Shown: positions 36,403 through 45,807, counted from the stretch's first letter. The stretch is 64,000 bases of DNA from Limnohabitans sp. Hippo3 (GCF_003063665.1 NZ_NESF01000007.1:1-64000); one strand, 5' to 3'. Notes: generated by a model not told the origin, from the letters alone. A program made the numbers and translations.

Positions 36403-37698
36403 ATGAATTTTGCAATGACCAAGTGGGCTATCAAGCGGTGCAGCGTTGGCTTTTTCTGCTTTTTCTCTTTGGCTGGGGCAGGCGAAGTGCACACGCGTCC
36501 CGATGGCCCGGATGCTGAGCGTTTGGGGATGAAACAAGGCTATCCGGTTTGCGCCCAGGCGCTGACCCGGCCTGAGTGCCGTGTGGGGACATGGTCTGCC
36601 AATGAAAAAGTTGCCGCCAGTTCTTTGGTGAGCCCCTCTGACGACCCCATGCCCTTGCCGCGCTGGCAAGACGCACCAGCCATCAGCTACCGGTGGGGGT
36701 TTTCCAGCAAGACGCTGGACGACTTCATGGCCGATACCAAAACCACGGGTCTGATGGTCATCAAGGATGGCCGTGTGGTGGCCGAACGGTATCAATATGG
36801 CCGACAGCCCGACATGCGATTTCGTTCTTTTTCGATGGCCAAGACCTTCACGGCCATGCTGGTGGGCATTGCGCACGGGAAAGGGCTGATTCGCTCACTG
36901 GACGACAAAGCGGCCGACTATTGGCCCGAAATCGCCCCTTCCGCTTATGGACAAACCACCATCCGCAATTTGTTGCGCATGTCCTCGGGCGTGCCCTTCC
37001 GAGAGCTGTACACATGGACGCCAGACGATGATATCTGGCTTTGGGGACGGGTTTTGTTTTTGCCTGAAAACCGCAATCGGCCAGAAAAAATCGCGGAATA
37101 CCTCAATACCAAAACCACCCGCGAGGTGGAGCAAGGCCAGCGTTTCAAGTACGCCACGATCGAGACGGAAATACTGGGCCGGGTTTTGAGTCGCGCCGCT
37201 GGCATGAGCATCACCCAGATCACCCAGGAATGGCTCTGGAAACCCATGGGCGCGGAGACTGAGGCGCGTTGGCTGCTGGCAGGCGCTGACCAAGGTGAGG
37301 GCACTGGCGGCAGCTTCAATGCCACGCTGCGTGACTACGCCCGATTCGGCGTGCTGTTGGCCAACGATGGCCTCAGGGGGTATGCGCAGATCATCCCCCG
37401 CGAATTCTTGCTGGATGCCACAGACGCGGCACGCCAACCTGCAGCATTTCGGCCTCGTCGCGCGACACCCGGCATGGGCTACGGCTACCAAACATGGATT
37501 GCGCCCTTCAAGGAGCGAACATTTGCGTTGCAAGGCATCCATGGGCAACACATCATGGTGCAGCCCAAATCGGGCATTGTGATGGTTCAGACCTCGGTCA
37601 ATGACCAGCCCAGCGGGCGACAAGATGGCCGACCTTATCAAATTCGTGACGCATTGTGGATGGGGGTGCTCAAGAGTCTGGGCGGGGTCACCGACTGA
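36403..37698 (+). CDS. Exported serine hydrolase, beta-lactamase/class C family
   Basis: The 431-residue protein has a signal sequence (MNFAMTKWAIKRCSVGFFCF to about LAGAGE). Catalytic Ser144 and Lys147 are in SFSMAK, and a Tyr in RFKYATIETEILGR fills the YxN-like position. The third motif appears as GIHGQHIMV in place of KTG or HGG, as in many esterase-type members. It may be a peptidase or esterase acting in the periplasm. The ATG at 36403 follows GGAGGA closely, which fixes the start. Confidence 0.85.
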   Translation: MNFAMTKWAIKRCSVGFFCFFSLAGAGEVHTRPDGPDAERLGMKQGYPVCAQALTRPECRVGTWSANEKVAASSLVSPSDDPMPLPRWQDAPAISYRWGFSSKTLDDFMADTKTTGLMVIKDGRVVAERYQYGRQPDMRFRSFSMAKTFTAMLVGIAHGKGLIRSLDDKAADYWPEIAPSAYGQTTIRNLLRMSSGVPFRELYTWTPDDDIWLWGRVLFLPENRNRPEKIAEYLNTKTTREVEQGQRFKYATIETEILGRVLSRAAGMSITQITQEWLWKPMGAETEARWLLAGADQGEGTGGSFNATLRDYARFGVLLANDGLRGYAQIIPREFLLDATDAARQPAAFRPRRATPGMGYGYQTWIAPFKERTFALQGIHGQHIMVQPKSGIVMVQTSVNDQPSGRQDGRPYQIRDALWMGVLKSLGGVTD

Positions 37699-37754
37699 GG
37701 CAACGCCCGCGAGGGAAAGGGTTCGCCAAATCGCTGAATTGGACCCATTGCGCG

Positions 37755-37856
37755 AAAAAGGTGACGAGCCTTGACCCCGGCACTGGATTCACAGTTAGGG
37801 CTGCTTGGTTCCCCACCTGACCCGGTTGGCCGCTTCACCATGCGGGAAGGCCCGTC
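37755..37856 (-). ncRNA. ffs: Small signal recognition particle RNA (4.5S RNA)
   Basis: On the minus strand the segment carries the conserved SRP domain: GGTCAGG, TGG, the GGAA tetraloop (37809-37812), CCA, then AGCAGCC. The TGG/CCA pairing around the GGAA loop compensates for TCC/GGA in E. coli. The ends GACGGGCCTT and AAGGCTCGTC pair over 10 bases with one G-U, closing an RNA of about 95 nt, and five T follow at 37759-37755. SRP RNA binds Ffh to target membrane proteins. It is upstream of dnaX, a common neighbour, but on the opposite strand. The ends are approximate. Confidence 0.88.
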
Positions 37857-38011
37857 AGGGTCGATTGTAGGCGAGCTGGTCGGTGCTTTTGGGGCGCTCC
37901 CTGTATTTTCCCGTTTCTCATGAGGTCGATCTGCCGGTTCATCGCCTGCTGGTGGCCTCGACGCGCTGTTGTGGTCTGGGGCGTCTCGCCAGCCCGATAG
38001 AATCAGTCCCC

Positions 38012-40000
38012 ATGTCTTACCTCGTTCTCGCGCGCAAATACCGCCCTCGCAATTTCACCGAAATGGTGGGGCAGGAGCACGTGGTACAGGCTTTGACCAA
38101 TGCCTTGGTGCAGCAGCGCCTGCACCATGCCTATTTGTTCACGGGTACCCGGGGTGTGGGCAAGACCACGGTCTCGCGCATTTTGGCCAAGTCGCTCAAC
38201 TGCCAGGGCGCAGACGGGCAGGGCGGTATCACCGCCGAGCCCTGCGGCGTGTGCCAGGCTTGCCGCGACATCGACGCCGGGCGCTTTGTGGACTACACCG
38301 AACTCGACGCGGCCTCGAACCGGGGCGTGGACGAGGTGCAGAGCCTGCTTGAGCAGGCGGTCTACAAGCCCGTGCAAGGTCGCTTCAAGGTCTTCATGAT
38401 CGACGAGGTGCACATGCTCACAAACACCGCGTTCAACGCGATGTTGAAGACCCTGGAAGAGCCCCCTGAATATTTGAAGTTTGTGCTGGCCACGACCGAC
38501 CCGCAAAAGGTGCCGGTGACGGTGCTCTCGCGTTGCCTGCAGTTCAACCTGCGGCCCATGGCCCCCGAGACGGTGTTCGAGCACCTGACCCAGGTGCTGG
38601 CTGCCGAGCAGCTGAGCGCCGAGCCGCTGGCTTTGCGCCTGCTGGCCCGCGCCGCACGCGGCTCCATGCGCGACGCGCTGAGCCTGACCGACCAAGCCAT
38701 TGCTTTTGGCAACGGCCAGCTGCAAGAAGCGGGTGTGCGCCAGATGCTGGGCAGTGTGGACCGCAGCCATGTGCTGCAACTCATTCGCGCCCTGGCCGAA
38801 GGCGACGGCGCCACCGTGGTCAACCAGGTCAATGCCTTGCGCCTGCAAGGCGTGTCGGCCGCGGCCACGCTGGAAGACATGGCCATGCTGCTGCAGCGCA
38901 TGGCGGTGATGCAGATGGTGCCCGGCATGGCGCAAGACGGCGAAGACCCCGACACCCAGGGCTTGGCCGATTTGGCGTCTGCCATGCCCGCCGAAGAAAC
39001 CCAGTTGCTCTACAGCCTGTGCCTGCACGGCCGCACCGAGCTGGGCCTGGCACCGGACGAGTACGCGGCACTGACCATGGTGCTGCTGCGCCTGCTGGCC
39101 TTCCAACCCCAGGCGGGAACGGCGGAAAAAAAAAGCCCGCTGACCAGCCCTCGGGCCCAGATTGAGACCACGGCCGCGCCCTCGGCCGCCCCCGTAACAG
39201 CTTCTTCAGCGGCCCCAGCCACTGCGGCCTCATCCTCGGCAACCGTGACCCCGCCGGGCCACAGCACGCAGCCCCTTCGTTCCGGGCAGGCCGCACACGT
39301 TGGGACAAAACCTGCGCCTATGGCGCTGGATACCCCACCACCCGCCGCCCCAGCGCCCAAGGCCGAGCCTGTATCAGAGCCCCCGGCTGCGCAGCCTGCA
39401 GCCGTGGCCAGCGATGAGCCGCCGCCATGGGAGGATTGGCCTGACACGACCGACGACGCCGAGCAAGACGCCTTGGCTTCCGTCCCGTTGGATGCATCGC
39501 TCCCGCAGGCCCCATCCGCGCCAGCATTGCGGGCTTTGCCTGTGCGTGAAGCGCCCGAGCCCTCGGCACGCCTGGACATGCCCCGCGCCGCTGCACCAGC
39601 GACCGTCCAGGCCACGCCCGAAGGCGATGTCTGGCTGGAAGTGGTGCAGGGCCTGCTCGAGCAGGAGAGCATCACCGCGCTGGTGCGCGAGCTGGCTTTG
39701 CAGTCGCAGCTGCTCGGCCACGACGGTGCGCAGTGGCAGCTGCGCGTGGAGCGCGAGACGCTGAACCACGCCGCCAGCCGGGAGCGCTTGCAGGCCGCTT
39801 TGCTGGCGGCAGGCCACGGTGATGTGAAGCTGCACATCGAGGTGGGTCCTGTCACCGACAGCCCCGCGCGCCGCTTCGCGGTGAAAGCCGCCGAAAAAAT
39901 GCTGGCTGCGCAAGAGCTCATTCAGAACGATCCACTGGTCCAGGCCATGGTGCGAGACTTTGGCGCGAAAATCGTGCCCGGCAGCATCCAGCTGATTTGA
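38012..40000 (+). CDS. dnaX: DNA polymerase III subunits gamma and tau
   Basis: The 662-residue tau loads the sliding clamp and ties polymerases to the helicase. It starts MSYLVLARKYRPRNFTEMVG, has Walker A GTRGVGKTT (45-53), a zinc site (CGVCQAC), and then MIDEVHMLTNTAFNAMLKTLEEPP. The C-terminal part after residue about 375 is Ala/Pro-rich and ends in the tau-specific domain. An A9 run at 39126-39134 (codons 372-375) allows a -1 shift that ends at TGA 39163-39165, giving a gamma of about 384 residues. The start at 38012 fits the conserved N-terminus. Confidence 0.96.
   Translation: MSYLVLARKYRPRNFTEMVGQEHVVQALTNALVQQRLHHAYLFTGTRGVGKTTVSRILAKSLNCQGADGQGGITAEPCGVCQACRDIDAGRFVDYTELDAASNRGVDEVQSLLEQAVYKPVQGRFKVFMIDEVHMLTNTAFNAMLKTLEEPPEYLKFVLATTDPQKVPVTVLSRCLQFNLRPMAPETVFEHLTQVLAAEQLSAEPLALRLLARAARGSMRDALSLTDQAIAFGNGQLQEAGVRQMLGSVDRSHVLQLIRALAEGDGATVVNQVNALRLQGVSAAATLEDMAMLLQRMAVMQMVPGMAQDGEDPDTQGLADLASAMPAEETQLLYSLCLHGRTELGLAPDEYAALTMVLLRLLAFQPQAGTAEKKSPLTSPRAQIETTAAPSAAPVTASSAAPATAASSSATVTPPGHSTQPLRSGQAAHVGTKPAPMALDTPPPAAPAPKAEPVSEPPAAQPAAVASDEPPPWEDWPDTTDDAEQDALASVPLDASLPQAPSAPALRALPVREAPEPSARLDMPRAAAPATVQATPEGDVWLEVVQGLLEQESITALVRELALQSQLLGHDGAQWQLRVERETLNHAASRERLQAALLAAGHGDVKLHIEVGPVTDSPARRFAVKAAEKMLAAQELIQNDPLVQAMVRDFGAKIVPGSIQLI
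39126..39156 (+). promoter_or_regulatory. dnaX slippage/frameshift site with downstream stem
   Basis: Nine A (39126-39134) follow AGGCGGGAA-like purine-rich sequence and precede a stem GCCCG/CGGGC (39135-39139 with 39152-39156). A -1 shift reads KKKPADQPSGPD and stops at 39165, just after the clamp-loader domains. This layout matches known programmed frameshift or transcript slippage signals in dnaX of other bacteria. Confidence 0.6.
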
Positions 40001-40041
40001 TTTCCAACATCTCTTTCACATCTCTTTTCTAAGGAAACACC

Positions 40042-40365
40042 ATGTTCAACAAAGGACAACTCGCCGGCCTCATGAAGCAGGCCCAGGCCATGCAGGACAA
40101 CCTGAAAAAAGCCCAGGAAGAATTGGCCTTTGTCGAGGTGGAAGGCCAGTCCGGCTCCGGCATGGTCAAGGTGTTGATGACCTGCAAGCACAACGTGCGC
40201 CGTGTGACCATCGACCCCAGCTTGCTGGCCGACGACAAGGACATGCTGGAAGACCTGGTGGCGGCCGCCTTCAACGACGCGGTGCGCATGGCCGAAGAGG
40301 TCTCGCAGCAAAAAATGGGCAAACTCACCGCTGGTTTGCCACCGGGCATGAAACTGCCTTTCTGA
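40042..40365 (+). CDS. ybaB: YbaB/EbfC family nucleoid-associated protein
   Basis: The 107-residue DNA-binding protein starts [20 protein letters not shown] and has the family core [20 protein letters not shown]. It forms dimers and coats DNA. It stands between dnaX and recR, its conserved place, with AAGGAA eight bases before the ATG. Co-transcription with both is likely. Confidence 0.95.
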   Translation: MFNKGQLAGLMKQAQAMQDNLKKAQEELAFVEVEGQSGSGMVKVLMTCKHNVRRVTIDPSLLADDKDMLEDLVAAAFNDAVRMAEEVSQQKMGKLTAGLPPGMKLPF

Positions 40366-40375
40366 GCGTTTGACC

Positions 40376-40966
40376 ATGGCCGACACCCACGCCCTTGCCA
40401 CTTTGGTGCAAGCCCTCAAGGGCTTGCCGGGGGTGGGCATCAAGTCGGCCCAGCGCATGGCTTTTCAGCTGCTGCAAAACGACCGGGCCACGGCTCGGCA
40501 ACTGGCGGCTGCTTTGCACCATGCGGTGGAAAAGATCCGCCATTGCGAGAGCTGCCACACCTTCACCGAGGCCGAGCTGTGTGACACCTGCCTCGATCCC
40601 ATCCGTGACCGCACCGTCTTGTGCGTGATCGAAACCCCGGCCGACCAGTCGGCCATCGAGCGCACGGGCACTTACCGGGGTTTGTATTTCGTGCTCATGG
40701 GCAAGCTCAGCCCGCTCGACGGCATCGGCCCGCACGACATTGGCTTGGCCAAGCTCAAACAACGCGTGGCCGATGGCGTATTGACCGAGGTGATTTTGGC
40801 CACCAACTTCACCGCCGAGGGCGAGGCCACCGCGCACGTCATCTCGGAGATGATCCGCCAACAGGGCCTACGGGTCACGCGCTTGGCCCGGGGCGTGCCC
40901 GCAGGCAGCGAGCTGGAATACGTGGACCTGGGCACCATTGCCCACGCCCTGGTCGACCGGCGTTAG
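40376..40966 (+). CDS. recR: Recombination protein RecR
   Basis: The 196-residue protein acts with RecF and RecO to load RecA at gaps. It has the helix-hairpin-helix region [20 protein letters not shown], a zinc finger ([16 protein letters not shown]) and a Toprim domain ([20 protein letters not shown]). The ATG at 40376 is 10 bases after the ybaB stop; a TTG two codons earlier is less likely. Confidence 0.96.
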   Translation: MADTHALATLVQALKGLPGVGIKSAQRMAFQLLQNDRATARQLAAALHHAVEKIRHCESCHTFTEAELCDTCLDPIRDRTVLCVIETPADQSAIERTGTYRGLYFVLMGKLSPLDGIGPHDIGLAKLKQRVADGVLTEVILATNFTAEGEATAHVISEMIRQQGLRVTRLARGVPAGSELEYVDLGTIAHALVDRR

Positions 40967-41144
40967 GGTTGGGGGCTTTGCGCCGGGGCGGTTGCTGAGT
41001 CTGTCCATGCAGGCCGCAGCAGGTGGCGTGAACTACCTGCAATCCATTACGTGAAAACCCGCTCGGGAACAATCCCGATGCGCTGTGCAGCGCTTGTCCC
41101 TATGCTGGGTGCATCGAATTTCCGATGGTCACAGGAGTCTGCTG

Positions 41145-42185
41145 GTGTCTGGCGTCAATGCGCGGCGACGACAACTCGTGCTCTCAGCGATGGGCGCCTG
41201 GGCAGGCACTTCTGCGTCCCATGCGGCCAACGAACCTGTGCGGGGTGCGCACCGGGTGACCATCGCCTTGGCGGCGCGGCAAAGCCTCTACCATTTGCCA
41301 CTCACCCTGGCCGAGCAGTTGGGTTACTTCAAAAAGGCCGGGATTCAGGTCGAGTGGTCGGCCCACGAGTCCGGTGCCAAGGCCTTGGCCAGTGCCTTGC
41401 AAGGGCAGGCCGAGGTGGTGGCGGGTGCCTTTGACCATTTGTTTGTCTTGCAAAGCAAGGGCCTGAATTACCAAGCTTTTGTGCAAATGGGCCGAACACC
41501 TCAGGTCAGTCTGGGCGTGGCATCGCGGCTGGATCTGCCGTCCTTGCTGGCGCTCAAAGGGGCCCGCTTTGGCGTCACCGCGCTGGACTCCAGCACCTAC
41601 TGGATGACTTGTCAGTGGCTGTTGCAAAACGGGCTGCTGCCCGAAGACGTGGTGTTTGTCGAAGTGGGCTCTTCTGCTGCGGTGGCCGATGCCTTGCGAC
41701 AGGGCGCCATTGATGCTTTGTGCAACCCGGACCCGGTGATGTATGGCCTGGAGCAAAAGAATGACATCCGGGTGTTGGCGGAGGCGCGCACCCTCATGTC
41801 CACCCGCAAACTGATGGGCGGCCCGGTGCCCGGTGGGTGCTTGTTTGCCAAGACGGACTTTTTGCAGCGTCAGCCCGAGGTGGCCCAGGCTTTGAGCGAT
41901 GGGGTGGTGCATGCCCTCAAATGGCTGCAAACGGCCGGCTTGACCGACATCCTGAAAACGGTGCCCCCCGTTCATTGGTTGGGCGATCGGGCCGTTTACC
42001 TGGGCGCATTCGAGAAGTTGCGCGAGTCTTATGCCCTGGACGGTTTGATTGCCGTAGACGCCGTCTCCAACGCCTGGCGTGCGCACACCCGCTTGCCCGG
42101 ACGCCAGGGCAGCGCCCGGCTGGCTGTGGCGCAAACCTACACCAATGGGTTTGCGCAGAAGTCCAAAAATCGCTTCGCTGCCTGA
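41145..42185 (+). CDS. ABC transporter substrate-binding protein, NMT1/THI5-like
   Basis: The 346-residue protein has an N-terminus with RRRQLVLSAMGAWAG, a twin-arginine-like export signal (cleavage near SHA-AN). The mature part matches NMT1/SsuA/TauA-type binding proteins (LPLTLAEQLGYFKKAGIQVE). Ligands in this family include pyrimidines, sulfonates and nitrate-like anions. The start is GTG at 41145 with AGGAG seven bases before it; the region upstream lacks a fitting leader. No permease or ATPase genes are adjacent, which is unusual. Confidence 0.85.
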   Translation: MSGVNARRRQLVLSAMGAWAGTSASHAANEPVRGAHRVTIALAARQSLYHLPLTLAEQLGYFKKAGIQVEWSAHESGAKALASALQGQAEVVAGAFDHLFVLQSKGLNYQAFVQMGRTPQVSLGVASRLDLPSLLALKGARFGVTALDSSTYWMTCQWLLQNGLLPEDVVFVEVGSSAAVADALRQGAIDALCNPDPVMYGLEQKNDIRVLAEARTLMSTRKLMGGPVPGGCLFAKTDFLQRQPEVAQALSDGVVHALKWLQTAGLTDILKTVPPVHWLGDRAVYLGAFEKLRESYALDGLIAVDAVSNAWRAHTRLPGRQGSARLAVAQTYTNGFAQKSKNRFAA

Positions 42186-42209
42186 GCGGCTGGGAGGCAC
42201 GAGCAGCCT

Positions 42210-43793
42210 TCAGCGTTTGGCTTGAAGGGTTTTCTTCTGGGGTGCTGCAGAGGGCTTGGATTTGCCGGACTTGCCGGAGGGGGCCCGCGCGACGCGTCTG
42301 GAGGCTTGCGACGGCACGAGGATCGTCAGGGTGTCGCCTGCACTCACCCGTGCATTGACTTTGAGCTTGTTCCAGGCGGCGATGTTCGCTTCGGACACAC
42401 CATGTCTTGCGGCCAGACTGGCCAGAGAGTCGCCTTTGCGGGCCTTGACCGCGATTCTTTTGAGCACCACCTCGGGCGCCAGACCGAGCTGACCGTTGTC
42501 GGCGAGGTGCTCTGTCACGTCGTTGTCCAGACGCCCTTTGCGGTGCACCAGCAAGGTCGAGCCTGCTGTGACCATCATCCGCGGGGGGATCCCGTTGACC
42601 GAACGCAGCTGGTCCACCGGCATGTCCAGCTGCTGGGCCACATCTTCGGGCCTCATGGTCCTGGGGGCTTGCCAGGCTGTCCAGGTGGCTAGGGGCTGGT
42701 TGGCGTGCGCTTGCAGGTTGCGCTCAAAAACCGTGGCGTTGTCCCAGGGCAGCAGGATTTGGGGCGTGCCCGCCGCCAAAATGACCGGCCGGTTCATCGA
42801 GGGGTTGAGTGCCTTGAAGTCCGCCAGGCTCACACCAGCGAGCTTCACGGCCACAGCCACGTCAATGTCGCGCTCGATCGGCACGCTCTTGAAGTAAGGG
42901 TGGTTCTGAATGAGCGGGAGCTGGGTGTTGAAGGCTTCGGGTTGGGCGATGATGTTTTTGACCGCCTGCAACTTGGGCACGTAATAGCGGGTTTCGTTGG
43001 GCATGGTCAAGTCGCTGTAGGTCAGCGGCTTGCCCTGGGCCTTGTTGCGGGCGAGTGCGCGGCTGACGCTGCCTTCGCCCCAGTTGTAGGCGGCCAGCGC
43101 CAGATGCCAGTCGCCAAACATGGCGTAGAGCTTTTGCAGGTAATCGAGCGCTGCGCGGGTCGATTCCAGCACGTCCCGACGGTCGTCCCTGAACAGGTTT
43201 TGCTTCAGGTCGAAGTACTTGCCGGTGGCTGGCATGAACTGCCACATGCCCGCCGCTTTGGCGCTGGACACCGCCTGCGGGTTGAAGGCCGACTCGATGA
43301 AGGGCAGCAAAGCCAACTCGGTGGGCATTTTGCGGCGCTCCAGCTCTTCCACCACATGGAACAGGTAGGGGCGTGAGCGCTCGGTCATGCGCAGCATGTA
43401 GTCGGGGCGGCTGGCATACCACTGCTCCCGGTTGCGCACCAGGTCGTTTTCGAGGTCCGGCATGGCAAAGCCGCGCCGAATGCGCTCCCAGACATCGGTG
43501 GGCGGCGTCAACCCCAGTTGACCTTGGGGTTTGAGTGTGACCGTGCTTTCAGCGGAGCTGGGCGTGACTTTGTCGGCCGCAGATCCGCTGGGGCTTGTGG
43601 AGGCGGCTGCCGTGGGTGCCGCCGCTTGGGGGGCTGGCAAGCCCGATGTGTTCGATGGTGCGGTGGCACAAGCGCCCAGCAGCAAGCTCAAGCCCATGCA
43701 GACGGCCATGTGCCAGTGCCTGAGGGTTGGGCGCTCTGGCACTGCCCGGGGGCAATGGCTGGCAAGTGAGTTCGTCAAAATTCGTTCTTCCAT
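42210..43793 (-). CDS. mltD: Membrane-bound lytic transglycosylase with LysM domains (MltD-like)
   Basis: The protein has a lipobox (GLSLLLGAC), a linker, an SLT domain with the catalytic Glu in LLPFIESAFNPQAVSSAKAA and GMWQFMPATGKYFDLKQN, then AAYNWGEGSVSRAL, and LysM-like repeats (AVKARKGDSLASLAARHGVS). It cleaves peptidoglycan glycan strands, anchored in the outer membrane. With the ATG at 43793 it has 527 residues and overlaps gloB by 19 bases; an internal Met at 43709 would place the lipobox nearer the start, as usual for lipoproteins. Confidence 0.88.
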   Translation of the reverse strand: MEERILTNSLASHCPRAVPERPTLRHWHMAVCMGLSLLLGACATAPSNTSGLPAPQAAAPTAAASTSPSGSAADKVTPSSAESTVTLKPQGQLGLTPPTDVWERIRRGFAMPDLENDLVRNREQWYASRPDYMLRMTERSRPYLFHVVEELERRKMPTELALLPFIESAFNPQAVSSAKAAGMWQFMPATGKYFDLKQNLFRDDRRDVLESTRAALDYLQKLYAMFGDWHLALAAYNWGEGSVSRALARNKAQGKPLTYSDLTMPNETRYYVPKLQAVKNIIAQPEAFNTQLPLIQNHPYFKSVPIERDIDVAVAVKLAGVSLADFKALNPSMNRPVILAAGTPQILLPWDNATVFERNLQAHANQPLATWTAWQAPRTMRPEDVAQQLDMPVDQLRSVNGIPPRMMVTAGSTLLVHRKGRLDNDVTEHLADNGQLGLAPEVVLKRIAVKARKGDSLASLAARHGVSEANIAAWNKLKVNARVSAGDTLTILVPSQASRRVARAPSGKSGKSKPSAAPQKKTLQAKR

Positions 43794-44545
43794 GAGCGCA
43801 GTGCGGCGAAGGTCGCGACATCGTCTTGCGCAGCGGCATCGCGCTGGCGCACGGCCTGGGCGACAGCGCTGCTGCGGCTGCGTAAAAAGGGGTTGATCGC
43901 GCGCTCGGTCGACAGCGGCACGGGCAGGGTGGCCAGGTTTTGTTGGCGCAGGGCGGTGCACGCCTGGGCGTATTCGCGCAGAGCGGGGTTGTCCGGGTCG
44001 ACCGCCAGGGCAAATTTCAGGTTGGACAGGGTGTACTCGTGGGCGCAGCACACGCGCGTGTGGCCGGGCAGGGCGGCCAAACGGTCGAGCGAGTCGAGCA
44101 TTTGGGCCGGCGTGCCTTCAAACAGACGTCCGCAGCCGCCCGAAAAAAGGGTGTCGCCGCAAAAAAGCAGCGGGTCTTGTCCGGCGGGCTGCGCCCAAAA
44201 AGCGATGTGACCCAGGGTGTGGCCCGGAACATCGTGGACTTCAAAACGCAGGCCGTGCCAGTCAAATTGGTCGCCTTGCTGCAGGCCACGGGCCTGCACG
44301 GGCATTTTTTCCAGGGCCGGGCCGACCACCTGCGCCCCCGTCTGGGCCACCAGATCGGCAACGCCGCCCGTGTGGTCCGCATGGTGGTGCGTGACTAAAA
44401 TCAGGTCCAGCTGCAAGCCCGGATGCTGCCCCAACCAGGCCAGCACAGGCGCACTGTCCCCGGGGTCCACCACCAGGGCATGGTGGTCGTCGTGCAACAA
44501 CCAGATGTAGTTGTCTGAGAATGCGGGCAGTGCAATGAGTTTCAT
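43775..44545 (-). CDS. gloB: Hydroxyacylglutathione hydrolase (glyoxalase II)
   Basis: The 256-residue metallo-hydrolase cleaves S-lactoylglutathione to lactate and glutathione, the second step of methylglyoxal removal. The metal motif THHHADH is at residues 52-58; further ligands lie in DVPGHTLGHIAFW and FCGDTLFSGGCGR. Length is normal. Its ATG and that of the divergent methyltransferase overlap in the same CATG (44543-44546), so promoters must lie inside the neighbouring genes. Confidence 0.95.
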   Translation of the reverse strand: MKLIALPAFSDNYIWLLHDDHHALVVDPGDSAPVLAWLGQHPGLQLDLILVTHHHADHTGGVADLVAQTGAQVVGPALEKMPVQARGLQQGDQFDWHGLRFEVHDVPGHTLGHIAFWAQPAGQDPLLFCGDTLFSGGCGRLFEGTPAQMLDSLDRLAALPGHTRVCCAHEYTLSNLKFALAVDPDNPALREYAQACTALRQQNLATLPVPLSTERAINPFLRSRSSAVAQAVRQRDAAAQDDVATFAALRSWKNEF

Positions 44546-45374
44546 GGAGAGTCAGATTATAGAAAGCCAGCATTCAGGGGACGCCTGGTTGGCCCGTTTG
44601 GGTCAGCCGGTGGCGTCGCGCCTGCTGGCCTGGGAGCAGCAGCAGGCCGATGCCTTGCTGGCCGATGTGTTCGGTTACCACGCGGTGCAACTAGGCTGGC
44701 CCCAGCTGCAGGCCTTGCGCAGCAACCGCATGCCCCACCGCTGGATGGCCCGGGCCGAATTTGAGCCCCTCTTGCCCGAGTCTGAACCGGCCACACCCGG
44801 CGGGCCGCATGTGTGTCTGGACAGCCGGGCCTGGCCTTGGCCCGCCGACAGCCTGGACTTGGTGGTTTTGCCGCACGCGCTGGAGCGATCGGCCGACCCG
44901 CACGCCTGTTTGCGCGAAGTCGAGCGTGTCCTGATTCCCGAGGGGCAGGTGCTGATCACCGGGCTCAACCCCTGGAGCCTATGGGGTTGGCAGTCAATGC
45001 GACCGCACCGGGCCAGTGACTTGGGCACTGCACAGCCTGGCACCTTGATTGGCTACCGGCGTTTGCGCGATTGGCTGCGTTTGCTGGGTTTTGAGGTGCA
45101 GGTCAGCCGTTTTGGCGGATGGGCGCCTGCCCTGGGCAGCGAACGCTGGATGCAGCGGCTGCAGTGGATGGACAAGCTGGGCGAACGCTGGTGGCCGATT
45201 CTGGGCGGGGTCTACCTCATCATGGCCACCAAGCGGGTGCCCGGTGGCCGCCTGATTGAGGGACGCCGCTGGCGCACGGTACGATCGCCCGCTGCAGCGA
45301 CGGCGCCAGTGGCCCGTTCAGATACCACCATGGGCCCAACCCGGGCCTCGAAAGATTTTGTTGACCCACGTTGA
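44544..45374 (+). CDS. Class I SAM-dependent methyltransferase-like protein
   Basis: With the ATG at 44544 the protein has 276 residues. Recognisable methyltransferase parts are [20 protein letters not shown] and [20 protein letters not shown]. The glycine-rich SAM motif (GxGxG) normally before them is absent; the region there is VCLDSRAWP. It may bind SAM differently or be inactive. The gene sits between gloB and rnhA, its standard neighbours in Burkholderiales, and overlaps rnhA by 14 bases. An ATG at 44535 is an alternative start. Confidence 0.75.
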   Translation: MESQIIESQHSGDAWLARLGQPVASRLLAWEQQQADALLADVFGYHAVQLGWPQLQALRSNRMPHRWMARAEFEPLLPESEPATPGGPHVCLDSRAWPWPADSLDLVVLPHALERSADPHACLREVERVLIPEGQVLITGLNPWSLWGWQSMRPHRASDLGTAQPGTLIGYRRLRDWLRLLGFEVQVSRFGGWAPALGSERWMQRLQWMDKLGERWWPILGGVYLIMATKRVPGGRLIEGRRWRTVRSPAAATAPVARSDTTMGPTRASKDFVDPR

Positions 45375-45807
45375 AATTCACACCGATGGCGCCTGCAAAG
45401 GCAATCCCGGACCCGGCGGCTGGGGCGTTCGCCTGCAGTCGGGCCAGCACGTTCAAGAGCTGTTTGGCGGCGAGCTGAACACCACCAACAACCGCATGGA
45501 GATGACCGCCGTCATCGAGGGCCTGCTGGCCTTGAAGCGCCCCTGCCAGGTCACGCTTTATCTGGACAGCGAGTACGTGCGCAAAGGCATCACCGAATGG
45601 ATTCACGGCTGGAAAGCCCGCGGCTGGCGCACGGCCGCCAAACAGCCGGTCAAAAATGCTGATTTGTGGCAAAAACTGGACGCGGTGGTGTCCACTTCGG
45701 GACACCAGATCGAGTGGCGCTGGGTCAAGGGCCACAACGGCGATCCGGGCAACGAGCGGGCCGATGCACTGGCCAACCAGGGCGTGGAAAAAGCTTTGGG
45801 CCGCTGA
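45361..45807 (+). CDS. rnhA: Ribonuclease HI
   Basis: The 148-residue enzyme cuts RNA in RNA-DNA hybrids. The four acidic catalytic residues are in [39 protein letters not shown] and [10 protein letters not shown]. The conserved N-terminus (THVEIHTDG) forces a TTG start at 45361, or one codon earlier, since no ATG is in frame nearby. The start overlaps the methyltransferase by 14 bases, so translation may be coupled. Confidence 0.95.
   Translation: MTHVEIHTDGACKGNPGPGGWGVRLQSGQHVQELFGGELNTTNNRMEMTAVIEGLLALKRPCQVTLYLDSEYVRKGITEWIHGWKARGWRTAAKQPVKNADLWQKLDAVVSTSGHQIEWRWVKGHNGDPGNERADALANQGVEKALGR

Noticed and set aside
40967..41144. TPP riboswitch upstream of the THI5-like gene
   Set aside because: The conserved CTGAGA and ACCTGA-type motifs of the THI element are not present.
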